From: Paraburkholderia sp. BCC1885
GTDB lineage: Bacteria; Pseudomonadota; Gammaproteobacteria; Burkholderiales; Burkholderiaceae
DNA length: 64,000 nucleotides
Direction: 5' to 3'
Assembly: GCF_900996235.1 (NCBI RefSeq)
Contig: NZ_CAAJGM010000177.1
Coordinates: 1 to 64,000, forward strand
Position numbers and translations under genes: made by a program. Below the pieces are notes generated by a model. That model was not told the DNA's origin. It searched no databases and worked only from the letters and a program-made list of their open reading frames with translations. Of this stretch, positions 27,636 to 36,862 are shown piece by piece; position 1 is the stretch's first letter, and the number at the start of each line of letters is the position of its first letter.

Positions 27636-27906
27636 CGGACCATCCCAAATCCACAACCCGCTCGCATTCCGTCCCGTGAAACAGTGACAATACGCTCGGA
27701 AACCCCGCAAATCGTTTTGCATACAATGACTTATAGACCATTCTTCGTTTTGTTTCACGGAAATGGCAGCGTCGATTACCACAGACGCGCCCGCATCGGC
27801 TGAATTGCGCTCTGTCCTGCATCAAGGCCTGTCATTCTCGTCACGCTGTAGCAATTACTACGTAATTTGTTATTATTCCTCGACGTACATCGGCATCGAG
27901 GACCCA

Positions 27907-29112
27907 ATGACACTGGACGAAGAACGGCAAGCCATCAAGCAGGAACTGGAGTCGATGCGTGAAAACGGCGCTCGCCGGCAAGATTTATCGCTACATGCCT
28001 GCAAGCGTCTTTTCTTCGATCTGGGTATTCGCCCCTCCATGGCGGCCGTGCGGGATTTGACCCAAACCGGCAGCGCAAGCGATATCCCCAAGGACATCGA
28101 CACCTTCTGGGAGCGAATTCGTAGCGCCTCCCGGGTCCGCGTCGGTGCCGGAACCATTCCGAAGGTACTTGAAGAACGAGCGGGCGAGTTGCTCGGCGCC
28201 TTATTCGAGGAAGCCATGGTGCATGCCCGCACCACCCTCGACAGTGAGCGCGAACAAATTCAGACGCAGATTTCCACGGCCGAACGCGAAACCCGCGAGG
28301 CCGAAATTCGCCGGCAGGCGTCGGAAGAAGCCATTCGCCGCAGCGATGCGCGAGCGGATGCGGCGTGGGAGCGCGTTCGCGCGCTCGAAGCGGAACTGGC
28401 GATGGCTAACACGCATGGCAGCATTCACCAGGATAGCTTGCAATCCAGCGTCCGCCGGCTTGAGGCTGAAAACGAAACGCTGCGCAAGCGTCTGGAGACC
28501 GAGCAATCGGGCAATGCCGCTTTGCGCGACCGCATCGATGCCCTGCACGTCGAATTGCGTCAGAGCACCGAGCACTATGCGCAGCAGATCAAGGATGCAG
28601 TGGCCGAGGCCGAGCGCCGCGTTAAACCCATGCTGGTCGAACTCGACTCGCTACGCAGCATGGCGGCGACCTATCAATCCGGCGTGCGCGACGCCAGTCG
28701 CAAGGAATTCGAATTCATCCAGCAAATCGCGGCGGCCAAAGCGCGCGGCGACCGGCTGGACTTGCAATTACGCGAGCAGTCGGACGAACTCGATGCGCTG
28801 ACGAAAGAAGTCGCGGCGCTCCGCACCCAACAGGATGTCGACCCGGCCATTGCAGGTTTGTTGAGCGCGCTTGCACAGTCAGGTCGCCTGAACGGGGAGG
28901 AAATGGAGACGATTGGCACGCTCGCGGACGGCCACGTCCTGCTACCGTCGCGTTGTCCAAAATGCCAGGAAGGTGAACCGGAGCTATCCGAGGTCGATCA
29001 CCGCTACGAACTGCAGTGTCCGGAGTGCGAGCATTCATCGGGGCCCGGTCACTCGCGGCTTGAGGCCGTCAGCCGGTTTCTGGCCTTCAAACCGGCTGCT
29101 TCGGCTGCGTAG
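27907..29112 (+). CDS. KfrA-like DNA-binding coiled-coil protein with C-terminal zinc ribbon
   Basis: The 401-residue protein starts with a KfrA_N-type helical domain (about 5-95, including DIDTFWERIRSASRVRVGAGTIPKVLEERAGEL), continues with a long coiled coil rich in Glu, Arg and Ala (about 110-340) and ends with two CxxC pairs (CPKCQEGE and CPECEHSS) forming a zinc ribbon. KfrA proteins of plasmids bind operators near partition genes and form nucleoid-like structures. The ATG at 27907 was chosen because it opens the KfrA domain. It lies just right of ori2, and inverted iterons follow its stop. The zinc ribbon is not part of plasmid KfrA as I know it. Confidence 0.8.
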   Translation: MTLDEERQAIKQELESMRENGARRQDLSLHACKRLFFDLGIRPSMAAVRDLTQTGSASDIPKDIDTFWERIRSASRVRVGAGTIPKVLEERAGELLGALFEEAMVHARTTLDSEREQIQTQISTAERETREAEIRRQASEEAIRRSDARADAAWERVRALEAELAMANTHGSIHQDSLQSSVRRLEAENETLRKRLETEQSGNAALRDRIDALHVELRQSTEHYAQQIKDAVAEAERRVKPMLVELDSLRSMAATYQSGVRDASRKEFEFIQQIAAAKARGDRLDLQLREQSDELDALTKEVAALRTQQDVDPAIAGLLSALAQSGRLNGEEMETIGTLADGHVLLPSRCPKCQEGEPELSEVDHRYELQCPECEHSSGPGHSRLEAVSRFLAFKPAASAA

Positions 29113-29163
29113 TGGAACGGCCATTTGTCACTGCATGTCACCGCGTAGCCGGGCGTTGGCTAA

Positions 29164-29205
29164 AGGTGAGGTAATTCGGGATCGGAAAGGTGAGCCTTTG
29201 CGGGG
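29164..29205 (-). repeat. Two inverted iterons downstream of the KfrA-like gene
   Basis: On the minus strand the 18-mers TCCCGAATTACCTCACCT (29164-29181) and CCCCGCAAAGGCTCACCT (29188-29205) match the origin consensus. They face the opposite way from the main array and bracket the KfrA-like gene together with it. Confidence 0.85.
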
Positions 29206-29283
29206 AAATTTCCACACGCTTATTTCGCAGAAAGCCCGTCGCGCGGCGCCGGGCGATCCGATGCCCGACTGAAATCCGGCGCA

Positions 29284-30291
29284 TCACTCACCGGGATTTC
29301 CCGCTGGATCTTGCTGCTCAACCCACGTTTTCCATGCACGATGCAGCCGGCTAGCCGAAACCGGTTGCATAAACCCCAGCCATTGCCCGACCAGATCCGG
29401 CGCGACACCTGTTTCGAACAGATCCGCAGCAAAGGTATTGCGCAGGGTTTGCGGACTGGCGCGCGATGCACGCGACTTGGCGAGCCCCGCCGCGTCGATC
29501 AGCGCGTCGACGGAACGCAGCATGGTGGCCTTGTGCATCGGCCGTCCAGAAGGCGATGCGGGAAACACGAGGGTTCCGGCCAGCTCGGACGCGCGCCGCT
29601 CCCCGAGCCACGCGTCCAGCGCCGCGACGGCGAAAGGCGATAGCCGCGTGCGTCGGGTCATCAATGGATTAGGTGACTCGATGACGACCCACGATGAACC
29701 GGCCATCACGCAACTAACCGTTAGCGCTCTCGCTTCGCCGGTTTTTAGGCCGCCACCGAGAAACACGGCAATCAACGCCCGATCGCGCCGTTCCCGCCAA
29801 CGTTGCGCAGCGGATAGTTGGCTTACAGGTGAGAACAGATGCGCGACCAGTAAGGCGCGCTCGTGACTGGTCAGAAAACCGGTGGGTTCATTGTCGCGTG
29901 CATTGCGCCACGCCGCTTCGCCGTCCTGGGCGATAAACCGTGCGGGATTGGTCGACGCCAGTTCGATTTCGCGGACGTGATCGAGCACGCGTTCGATGAG
30001 CCTTAAATAGCGGACCCGTTGCGGTTTTCGGATGGCGAGCCCGGCGACAAAATCGGCGATTGTTCGCGTGTCGACGGTCATAAGATTAGTATGCCGAACT
30101 TTCAGCCAGTCGAGAAAGAGTCCCCACTGCGCCTGGTACACCTGAGCGGAAGACTGACGAAACTGTTGTTTGGCCAGCCACGCATCGAAGGCGATACGCG
30201 GATCGCGGCGCCAGTCTTCGCGTTCCTGATCGAACAGATCGGTCGCGGGAATGTTGCGGCCGGCGGAGCCGGACGAGCTGGGAGGGACCAT
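29284..30291 (-). CDS. Tyrosine-recombinase-fold protein with degenerate active site
   Basis: The 335-residue protein has a SAM-like N-terminal core-binding domain (about 30-125, ARKQ/AYQAQWGLFLDWLKVRHTNL-type) and a C-terminal phage-integrase domain (about 140-320). Comparison with XerC shows the first catalytic Arg replaced by Lys (GGGLKTGEA for GAGLRLSEL), the His of HxLR replaced by Gln (SPQTLRNTFA), the following LGH changed to LGF, and the nucleophilic Tyr position occupied by Leu (SASRLHRA). Only the second Arg remains. It is likely a DNA-binding protein without strand-exchange activity. It sits at the origin, between the KfrA-like gene and an SOS-type gene. Confidence 0.8.
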   Translation of the reverse strand: MVPPSSSGSAGRNIPATDLFDQEREDWRRDPRIAFDAWLAKQQFRQSSAQVYQAQWGLFLDWLKVRHTNLMTVDTRTIADFVAGLAIRKPQRVRYLRLIERVLDHVREIELASTNPARFIAQDGEAAWRNARDNEPTGFLTSHERALLVAHLFSPVSQLSAAQRWRERRDRALIAVFLGGGLKTGEARALTVSCVMAGSSWVVIESPNPLMTRRTRLSPFAVAALDAWLGERRASELAGTLVFPASPSGRPMHKATMLRSVDALIDAAGLAKSRASRASPQTLRNTFAADLFETGVAPDLVGQWLGFMQPVSASRLHRAWKTWVEQQDPAGNPGE

Positions 30292-30308
30292 TGTCTAGTT
30301 TACCGTTA

Positions 30309-30337
30309 GTTGCGTCTCATTGTAGGTGAGACGCAAC
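30309..30337. repeat. Perfect 11-bp inverted repeat
   Basis: GTTGCGTCTCA (30309-30319) and TGAGACGCAAC (30327-30337) flank a 7-nt spacer, immediately upstream of the recombinase-like gene and downstream of the LexA-box gene. There is no T run, so an operator is as likely as a terminator. Confidence 0.6.
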
Positions 30338-30360
30338 CGGACCGCCAGGCGCGGCCGACC

Positions 30361-30759
30361 TCATCCGCCCCAGGCCCGTGCCCGTCGCGGCGCGCTTTGT
30401 CGTGGCGCCGTTTGAGCCGCGTTGCGATGCGCTTCTTCATACACGGCGACAGCAAACGCAAACACCGCCGGCAGCGCATTGGACGCGCCGAAATCCACTG
30501 CCTCGTCGGTTTCGGGATACGGAAGTGCCGAGGGGCGCTGAAAGAGTCCGAGCATCAGCGCGTCGTGACGGCTGGCGAAGCCGAGATCAGCAAGCGCTTC
30601 TGCCTCGATAGCGTGCAGAAGCCGCCAGGTGAGTGGAACTTGCTGCACGATATAACGCGCGGCGATGCTGCGGACGATGTGTTCGAGGTCGCGCGCCGCG
30701 GTCTGGAAGCGCAGCGCAGCCAGGCCGTGATCGGCGTGGTGGGTTGTCAGTTCGTTCAT
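30361..30759 (-). CDS. Small hypothetical protein under LexA-type promoter (possibly DUF2471)
   Basis: The 132-residue soluble protein starts at the ATG at 30759 (MNELTTHHADHGLAALRFQ), preceded by a GGAG site. It has a helical body (AARDLEHIVRSIAARYIVQQVPLTWRLLHAIEAEALADLGFASRHDALMLGLFQRP) and a basic tail. It resembles a Burkholderia-only family that I believe is DUF2471; I could not verify the name. The upstream LexA box indicates SOS induction. The upstream frame to 30834 has no start support. Confidence 0.7.
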   Translation of the reverse strand: MNELTTHHADHGLAALRFQTAARDLEHIVRSIAARYIVQQVPLTWRLLHAIEAEALADLGFASRHDALMLGLFQRPSALPYPETDEAVDFGASNALPAVFAFAVAVYEEAHRNAAQTAPRQSAPRRARAWGG

Positions 30760-30782
30760 TTCGGCTCCGGTCAATCTGGGTA

Positions 30783-30802
30783 TACTGTACAAACATACAG
30801 TA
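30783..30802 (-). promoter_or_regulatory. LexA (SOS) box
   Basis: TACTGTACAAACATACAGTA matches the LexA pattern CTG-N10-CAG (30785-30800) with symmetric TA flanks. On the minus strand it falls exactly in the 17-bp spacer between a CTGACT -35 and a TATACC -10, 24 bp before the small gene's ATG. Repressor binding there would block that promoter. Confidence 0.85.
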
Positions 30803-30877
30803 GTCAGCGCAACCAGGCCAACCCTTCCCCTCATCTGCCGCCGCGACGCGTTTTGCCGCCGGCGGTGCGCGGATTGC

Positions 30878-31492
30878 TCAGCCGTGAATCACCACCAGCA
30901 AAGCCTTCGCTTCGCTCTTGCCGGCATTGCGAATGGCGTGTGCTTCGTCGGCCACGTAGCGCGCCGTGTCCGCCGTCTTCAGGCGCCGGGTGGTGCCGGC
31001 CGCCTCGATTTCGATCGAGCCGTGCAGCACCGTCAAATGTTCGCGCGTGCCGGGTTCGTGCGCGTTGGACACCAGCGCGCCGCCTGGCTGCAGCGTCAAT
31101 TCGTACCATTCGAACTTGCCGGCCAGCTCGATGGGTCCCCACACCCGCAACTGATATTTGGCGTCGTGACCGCTTAGCGTCGGAATTTCGTGCGGTCCGG
31201 AAACGGCGATGGCCTCGGGCGCCTTCTGCTGCGCGAACAGCGAATCGAGACTGACGCCCAACGCATTGGTCAGGCGCCACGCCACCGCGATAGTCGGATT
31301 GGCCTTGTCGCGTTCGATTTCGGACAGCATGGATTTCGACACACCCGCCGCGCGCGACAGGTCGTCGAGCGTCATGCGCCGTTCGCTGCGCAGGCGCTGG
31401 ATCTGTTCGCCCACCCGCGGCGGCGCCGCGACCGTTTGGGCCAGAGTGGGTGCAGCGCTGGCTGCTGCGCGCCGGGTTCCCGAACTTGCCAT
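30878..31492 (-). CDS. XRE-family regulator with cupin domain
   Basis: The 204-residue protein has an HTH_3 domain (about 28-83, IQRLRSERRMTLDDLSRAAGVSKSMLSEIERDKANPTIAVAWRLTNALG) and a cupin C-terminus (about 120-200, YELTLQPGGALVSNAHEPGTREHLTVLHGSIEIEAAG). It is divergent from kbl-tdh with a 154-bp gap holding a clear palindrome, so it probably controls threonine or glycine catabolism, with the cupin sensing a small ligand. Confidence 0.88.
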   Translation of the reverse strand: MASSGTRRAAASAAPTLAQTVAAPPRVGEQIQRLRSERRMTLDDLSRAAGVSKSMLSEIERDKANPTIAVAWRLTNALGVSLDSLFAQQKAPEAIAVSGPHEIPTLSGHDAKYQLRVWGPIELAGKFEWYELTLQPGGALVSNAHEPGTREHLTVLHGSIEIEAAGTTRRLKTADTARYVADEAHAIRNAGKSEAKALLVVIHG

Positions 31493-31544
31493 TTTCCGAC
31501 CTATCGTTTAGAGTTGTTCGATATACCGGACTTTCGTTCGGAAA

Positions 31545-31560
31545 ATCGAATTTGTTCGAT
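31545..31560. promoter_or_regulatory. Palindromic operator in the kbl promoter region
   Basis: ATCGAA-TTTG-TTCGAT is a perfect 6+6 palindrome, and another GTTCGAT half lies at about 31516. The site lies between the divergent XRE-cupin gene and kbl and is the likely target of that regulator. Confidence 0.6.
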
Positions 31561-31646
31561 AAAACTGCTATTCGACTATAGCAGGCCGCCACCGCGCCGA
31601 ACATCGTAAGCGCACGCGGCCTGCTGCCTATCCAGGAGCCCGACGT

Positions 31647-32849
31647 ATGCGTGAACCCTACCTCGCCCATCTGCGCAGCACGCTCGAGCAGATCCGCGCC
31701 GACGGCTTTTACAAGACCGAGCGCGTCATCGCCAGCCCGCAATCGGCCGGCGTCCGGCTTGCCAACGGTGCGGACGTACTGAACTTCTGCGCGAATAATT
31801 ATCTGGGCCTCGCGGACGACGCGCGCCTGATCGAGGCCGCCAAAGACGGGCTCGACCGCGACGGCTTCGGCATGGCGTCGGTGCGTTTCATCTGCGGCAC
31901 GCAGACAGTGCACAAGGAACTGGAGCAGGCGCTCGCCGCCTTTCTGCAAACCGACGACTGCATTCTCTACTCAAGCTGCTTCGATGCAAACGGCGGCCTG
32001 TTCGAAACACTGCTCGACGAATCCGACGCGATCATCAGCGACGAACTGAATCACGCCAGCATCATCGATGGCGTGCGGCTTTCGAAGGCGAAACGCTTTC
32101 GCTACAAGAACAACGATCTCGCCGACCTCGAAGCGAAGCTGAAAGAAGCGGACGCCGCCGGCGCGCGCTTCAAGCTGATCGCGAGCGACGGCGTGTTCTC
32201 GATGGACGGCATCATCGCCGACCTCGCCGGCATTTGCGATCTGGCTGATCGCTACGGCGCGCTGGTGATGGTCGACGATTCGCACGCGGTCGGCTTTATC
32301 GGCGAGCACGGACGCGGCACGCCGGAACATTGCGGCGTGCTGTCGCGCGTCGACATCATCACCGGCACGCTCGGCAAGGCGCTGGGCGGCGCGTCGGGCG
32401 GCTACGTCGCTGCGCGCAAGGAAATTGTCGAATTGCTGCGGCAACGGTCGCGCCCGTATCTGTTCTCGAACACGCTGACGCCGAGCATTGCCGCGGCCTC
32501 GCTCAAGGTGCTCGAACTGCTGGCAAGCGCGGAAGGCGCGGATCTGCGGGCGCGCGTGCGAGCCAACGGCGCGCACTTTCGCAGCAAGATGAGCGCGCTG
32601 GGTTTCACGCTGGTGCCGGGCGAACATCCCATCATCCCGGTGATGCTCGGCGACGCGCAACTCGCCTCGCGCATGGCGGAGGAACTATTGAAGGAAGGCG
32701 TCTACGTGATCGGCTTCTCGTTCCCGGTGGTGCCCAAGGGACGTGCGCGCATCCGCACGCAGATGAGCGCCGCGCATACTTCTGAACAGATCGACCGCGC
32801 CGTGGATGCCTTCGCGCGCGTCGGCCGCTCGCTCGGCATCATCCAATAA
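31647..32849 (+). CDS. kbl: 2-amino-3-ketobutyrate CoA ligase (glycine C-acetyltransferase)
   Basis: The 400-residue PLP enzyme of the alpha-oxoamine synthase family has [41 protein letters not shown] and the PLP-lysine segment [17 protein letters not shown], plus [17 protein letters not shown]. It cleaves 2-amino-3-ketobutyrate with CoA to glycine and acetyl-CoA, following Tdh. It is first in a two-gene operon with tdh. The length equals E. coli Kbl (398). Confidence 0.95.
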   Translation: MREPYLAHLRSTLEQIRADGFYKTERVIASPQSAGVRLANGADVLNFCANNYLGLADDARLIEAAKDGLDRDGFGMASVRFICGTQTVHKELEQALAAFLQTDDCILYSSCFDANGGLFETLLDESDAIISDELNHASIIDGVRLSKAKRFRYKNNDLADLEAKLKEADAAGARFKLIASDGVFSMDGIIADLAGICDLADRYGALVMVDDSHAVGFIGEHGRGTPEHCGVLSRVDIITGTLGKALGGASGGYVAARKEIVELLRQRSRPYLFSNTLTPSIAAASLKVLELLASAEGADLRARVRANGAHFRSKMSALGFTLVPGEHPIIPVMLGDAQLASRMAEELLKEGVYVIGFSFPVVPKGRARIRTQMSAAHTSEQIDRAVDAFARVGRSLGIIQ

Positions 32850-32862
32850 ACCAGGGGCGCAC

Positions 32863-33891
<1,029 letters not shown>

Positions 33892-33981
33892 GACCGGCAA
33901 ACGAGGCGGCCGCACTGCCATGTGCGCCGCCGCCCGGTCGCGCCTCTGAGCGCACGCTCGGTCGTGCGTTCAGTCGTGCAT

Positions 33982-34632
33982 TCAGCCGCCCGCAACCGGT
34001 TTGACGAATTCAGCCTGAATCCGCACGTGGACGTCGTCGCCCACGGCCGGATACCACGTCGCCAGTCCGAATTTGGCGCGGCTAAAACTGCCCTCCGCCG
34101 AGAAGCCAAGTGTGTCCTGCCTGGTGAGCGGATCCGGGCCGAAGCCGTTGAACACCACATCGAGCGTCACCGGCGCCGTCGCGCCGTGGATCGTCAGATT
34201 GCCGGTCAGCTTGCCGCGTGCCTCGCCGGTGCGCTCAAAGCCCGTGCTGACGAAGCGGATCTGCGGATACTGCGTCACGTCGAGCACGCTGTCGCTTTTG
34301 ACCTGCTTGTCGAGCAGCGGCACGTTGGTGTCGAGACTGGCCGCGTCGATATCCGCTTCCACCGAACTCCTGTCGAGGCCGCCCGCGTTCCAGTCAAGCT
34401 GGGCCGTGGCGTGGTCGAAACGCATCGTAAAGCGCGAATACTTCAGGTGTTCGACGTCGAACGTAATGCTCCAGTGATGCGGGTCGAGCATGTATTGCCC
34501 GGCCGGCACGCTGGCTTCGGTCTGCGTGACCGTGTGCGTGACGACCTGTAACGGCGTGCAGGCGGCCACCGCAGCGACCGCCGCAATCGACAAACCGCGC
34601 AGCACGATCGCGCGGACAGCATCCTTCTTCAT
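33982..34632 (-). CDS. YceI-family lipid-binding lipoprotein
   Basis: The 216-residue protein has a lipoprotein signal (LRGLSIAAVAAVAAC, lipid Cys near 25) and a YceI lipocalin-like barrel (YMLDPHHWSITFDVEHLKYSRFTMRFDHATAQLDWNAGG to the C-terminus). YceI proteins bind polyisoprenoids in the periplasm. The ATG at 34632 has a GGGAG ribosome site; the longer frame lacks a signal. It converges on tdh. Confidence 0.88.
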   Translation of the reverse strand: MKKDAVRAIVLRGLSIAAVAAVAACTPLQVVTHTVTQTEASVPAGQYMLDPHHWSITFDVEHLKYSRFTMRFDHATAQLDWNAGGLDRSSVEADIDAASLDTNVPLLDKQVKSDSVLDVTQYPQIRFVSTGFERTGEARGKLTGNLTIHGATAPVTLDVVFNGFGPDPLTRQDTLGFSAEGSFSRAKFGLATWYPAVGDDVHVRIQAEFVKPVAGG

Positions 34633-34788
34633 CGTTTCGCTCCCTGATTCCGCTCGCGCCACGATAACGCAAGCCGGCGCTACGCCCGGGCATTCCTCTG
34701 TTGATACGTCCAAGTGTCCGTCGTGTACTGTCAGGTTAACGCCGTGGACATCCAAAAATTCCCTTCGCAAAATTTTTCTTGACGCGGG

Positions 34789-34802
34789 AGAATGATCGTT
34801 CT
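34789..34802. promoter_or_regulatory. TetR-type operator candidate
   Basis: AGAATGATCGTTCT is a 14-bp near-perfect palindrome (one mismatched pair) 12 bp before the TetR-gene ATG, fitting autorepression. Confidence 0.6.
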
Positions 34803-34813
34803 ACCTTTCGTCC

Positions 34814-35452
34814 ATGGCTACTTCTACTGAAACCCCGACCCAGGCTAGCGCCCGCGACCGCCTGCTGGCCGCTGCGGAGGCGCTGGTCTACGCCGGCGGC
34901 ATCCACGCGACGGGCGTGGACGCGATCGTCAAGCAGTCCGGCACGGCGCGCAAGAGCTTCTACACGCATTTCGAATCGAAGGACGCGCTGGTTGCCGCAG
35001 CGCTCGAACGTCGTCACGAACGGTGGATGAACTGGTTCATTGAAGGCACGTTGCGCCACGGCAAGACACCGCGCGCGCATCTGCTCGGCATGTTCGACGT
35101 GCTGCGCGAATGGTTTGCCGCCAAGGAGTTTCACGGCTGCGCGTTTCTCAACGCATCCGGCGAAATCGCCGCGGCCGACGACCCGATCCGCGTCGTCGCG
35201 CGCGAACACAAGGAGCACCTGCTGGCGTTCGTGCGCGAGCAATGCGACGACTACGTGGCCGCCACCGGCATCGATGGCCGGCGCGCGGCGCCGCTTGCAC
35301 GGCAATGGCTGATCCTGATCGACGGCGCCATTGGCGTTGCGCTGGTCAGCGGCGAACCCGATACGGCACTGGATGCACGCGCGGCGGCCGAGCAATTGCT
35401 GAACGCCGAAGAGACTCACACTCACGCGCCCTCGCGGCGTTCTCTCACCTGA
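34814..35452 (+). CDS. TetR-family regulator
   Basis: The 212-residue protein has a TetR N-terminal HTH (about 13-59, [51 protein letters not shown]) and a helical ligand-binding C-terminus. It is 14 nt before a SnoaL-like gene and shares its operon, so that gene may be part of its regulon. The inducer is not known. Confidence 0.9.
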   Translation: MATSTETPTQASARDRLLAAAEALVYAGGIHATGVDAIVKQSGTARKSFYTHFESKDALVAAALERRHERWMNWFIEGTLRHGKTPRAHLLGMFDVLREWFAAKEFHGCAFLNASGEIAAADDPIRVVAREHKEHLLAFVREQCDDYVAATGIDGRRAAPLARQWLILIDGAIGVALVSGEPDTALDARAAAEQLLNAEETHTHAPSRRSLT

Positions 35453-35466
35453 CCTTTGGAGCAATC

Positions 35467-35946
35467 ATGGCTGACGTTATCGAAACCCGTCCCCCGGTGC
35501 CGCCTTTCACGCGCGAAACCGCGATTCAGAAAGTACGTGCCGCGGAAGACGGCTGGAACACACGCGACCCGGAACGCGTTTCGCTCGCCTACACGCCGCA
35601 AAGCGTGTGGCGCAACCGCGCGGAGTTTGTGACGGGCCGCGCTGAAATCGTCGGCCTGCTGCGCCGCAAGTGGGCGAGGGAACTCGACTACCGTCTGATC
35701 AAGGAACTGTGGGCCTTCACGGATAACCGCATCGCGGTACGTTTTGCTTACGAATCGCACGACGACTCGGGCAACTGGTTCCGCTCTTACGGCAATGAAA
35801 ACTGGCAGTTCGACGAGCACGGCCTGATGGCGTATCGCCATGCAAGCATCAACGATATGCCGATCCGCGAACAGGATCGTCTGTTCCGCTGGCCGCTGGG
35901 GCGTCGTCCGGACGATCATCCGGGCCTCTCGGACCTCGGGCTGTAA
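35467..35946 (+). CDS. DUF1348/SnoaL-like (NTF2-fold) protein
   Basis: The 159-residue protein has [72 protein letters not shown] and ends in [30 protein letters not shown], the pattern of DUF1348 NTF2-fold proteins. The start at 35467 follows GGAGCAATC. These small proteins bind or isomerise diverse small molecules; the substrate is unknown. It follows the TetR gene by 14 nt. Confidence 0.88.
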   Translation: MADVIETRPPVPPFTRETAIQKVRAAEDGWNTRDPERVSLAYTPQSVWRNRAEFVTGRAEIVGLLRRKWARELDYRLIKELWAFTDNRIAVRFAYESHDDSGNWFRSYGNENWQFDEHGLMAYRHASINDMPIREQDRLFRWPLGRRPDDHPGLSDLGL

Positions 35947-36212
35947 CGACTGAACGATTGCGGCGCGTGGGCCGAGCGCCGCAACCGATGCACGAGCCTC
36001 ACCCTCCTATGAGGACTCGTCGCGGATTCACCGATCTGCCACTGCTTTCCGTTATTGTGCTGGCTGGGCGGCGCGCGTAGGGCGCGCGCCCTCGTTTCCG
36101 AGCGCGGCCTCAACATGATTTTTATGGGTTGAGGTACAGTGCCCGACGGACGACACACTGACCATAACCAGCACATTCATGACACCGGCGTACGACCGGT
36201 GACGGAGAAGAT

Positions 36213-36731
36213 ATGCATTTGCGGCCAACCCTCAATCGATTTTTGCGCCTGTTCGTCGCGCTGACCGCCTGCCTCGCGATGGCTTCTACCGCGAAAGCGG
36301 CGGACTGGTGCGGCGGTGGCGTGTGGGTTGACGCAATGCTGGGCTCATACCATATCGATCCCGATCCGGGCACCCACTTCAACGAATTCAATCCGGGCCT
36401 GGGCGTCGAGTGCTGGTTCAACGGCGAATGGGGCGTGACGGCGGGCGGCTTTCGCAACTCGCTGCGCCGTCCCTCGTACTATGGCGGCGGTCTGTGGGCG
36501 CCGGAGTTTACGCACTTTGGTTTCGTGCGGCTCGCGGTGATCGCCGGCATCATCTCCGGTTATAACTATGGCAACTGGGGGCTTGGGCGCAATCACACCG
36601 TCGGCCCGGTGGCTGCGCCGATTGTGATGTTCGACTACAAGCGCGTGGGTGCGAACCTGATCTTCATTCCGCCGATTCCTTCCGATAACCTGCCGTTCAC
36701 GATTGGGTTTCAGGTGAAAGTGAAGTTTTGA
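36213..36731 (+). CDS. Exported beta-rich protein of unknown family
   Basis: The 172-residue protein has a clear signal peptide (cleavage after AKA near residue 29). The mature part is rich in Gly, Trp, Tyr and Phe with alternating short hydrophobic strands (VWVDAMLGSYHID; GLGVECWFNGEWGVTAGGFRNS; PTIGFQVKVKF at the end), which suggests an eight-strand outer-membrane barrel or a compact beta-barrel. It ends in F, as outer-membrane proteins do. The gene is followed at once by iteron satellites. No function is assigned. Confidence 0.7.
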   Translation: MHLRPTLNRFLRLFVALTACLAMASTAKAADWCGGGVWVDAMLGSYHIDPDPGTHFNEFNPGLGVECWFNGEWGVTAGGFRNSLRRPSYYGGGLWAPEFTHFGFVRLAVIAGIISGYNYGNWGLGRNHTVGPVAAPIVMFDYKRVGANLIFIPPIPSDNLPFTIGFQVKVKF

Positions 36732-36761
36732 TCCAATCGGGATGGTGTGCGATATTCCAAC

Positions 36762-36845
36762 TCCTGGAACTCCTCACCATCCCGAATACGCTCACCTTTC
36801 CGGCGTATCTCCTGGAAGTCCTCACTATCCCGCAGAAGCTCACCT
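36762..36845 (+). repeat. Iteron satellites: two abutting 36-bp pairs
   Basis: TCCTGGAACTCCTCACCA (36762-36779) abuts TCCCGAATACGCTCACCT (36780-36797); 12 bp later TCCTGGAAGTCCTCACTA (36810-36827) abuts TCCCGCAGAAGCTCACCT (36828-36845). Both pairs join a TCCTGG-type and a TCCCG-type iteron with no gap, in the same order. The site lies about 9.3 kb right of the origin between two unrelated genes. Confidence 0.9.
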
Positions 36846-36862
36846 TTGCCGGCAGAACACAG

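Larger units (their letters stand above)
25464..27906. other. Chromosome 2 replication origin region (ori2)
   Basis: A 2.4-kb non-coding stretch between repA and the KfrA-like gene. It contains, left to right, two iteron-like sites near repA (25583, 25696), three 78-81 bp repeats (25993-26230), a spaced iteron series (26519-27387), a tightly phased iteron block (27415-27544) and an AT-rich segment (27556-27635). All strong iterons point the same way. Apparent frames in it are byproducts of the repeats. Confidence 0.9.

Noticed and set aside
25464..27906. CRISPR array in the repeat-rich origin
   Set aside because: The repeats are 18 bp with a variable centre and irregular spacing, and no cas genes are present.
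29827..30632. Further AGGTGAG strings (for example 29825, 30324, 30624)
   Set aside because: They lack the TCCCG/CGGGA half at the correct distance, so they are not iterons.
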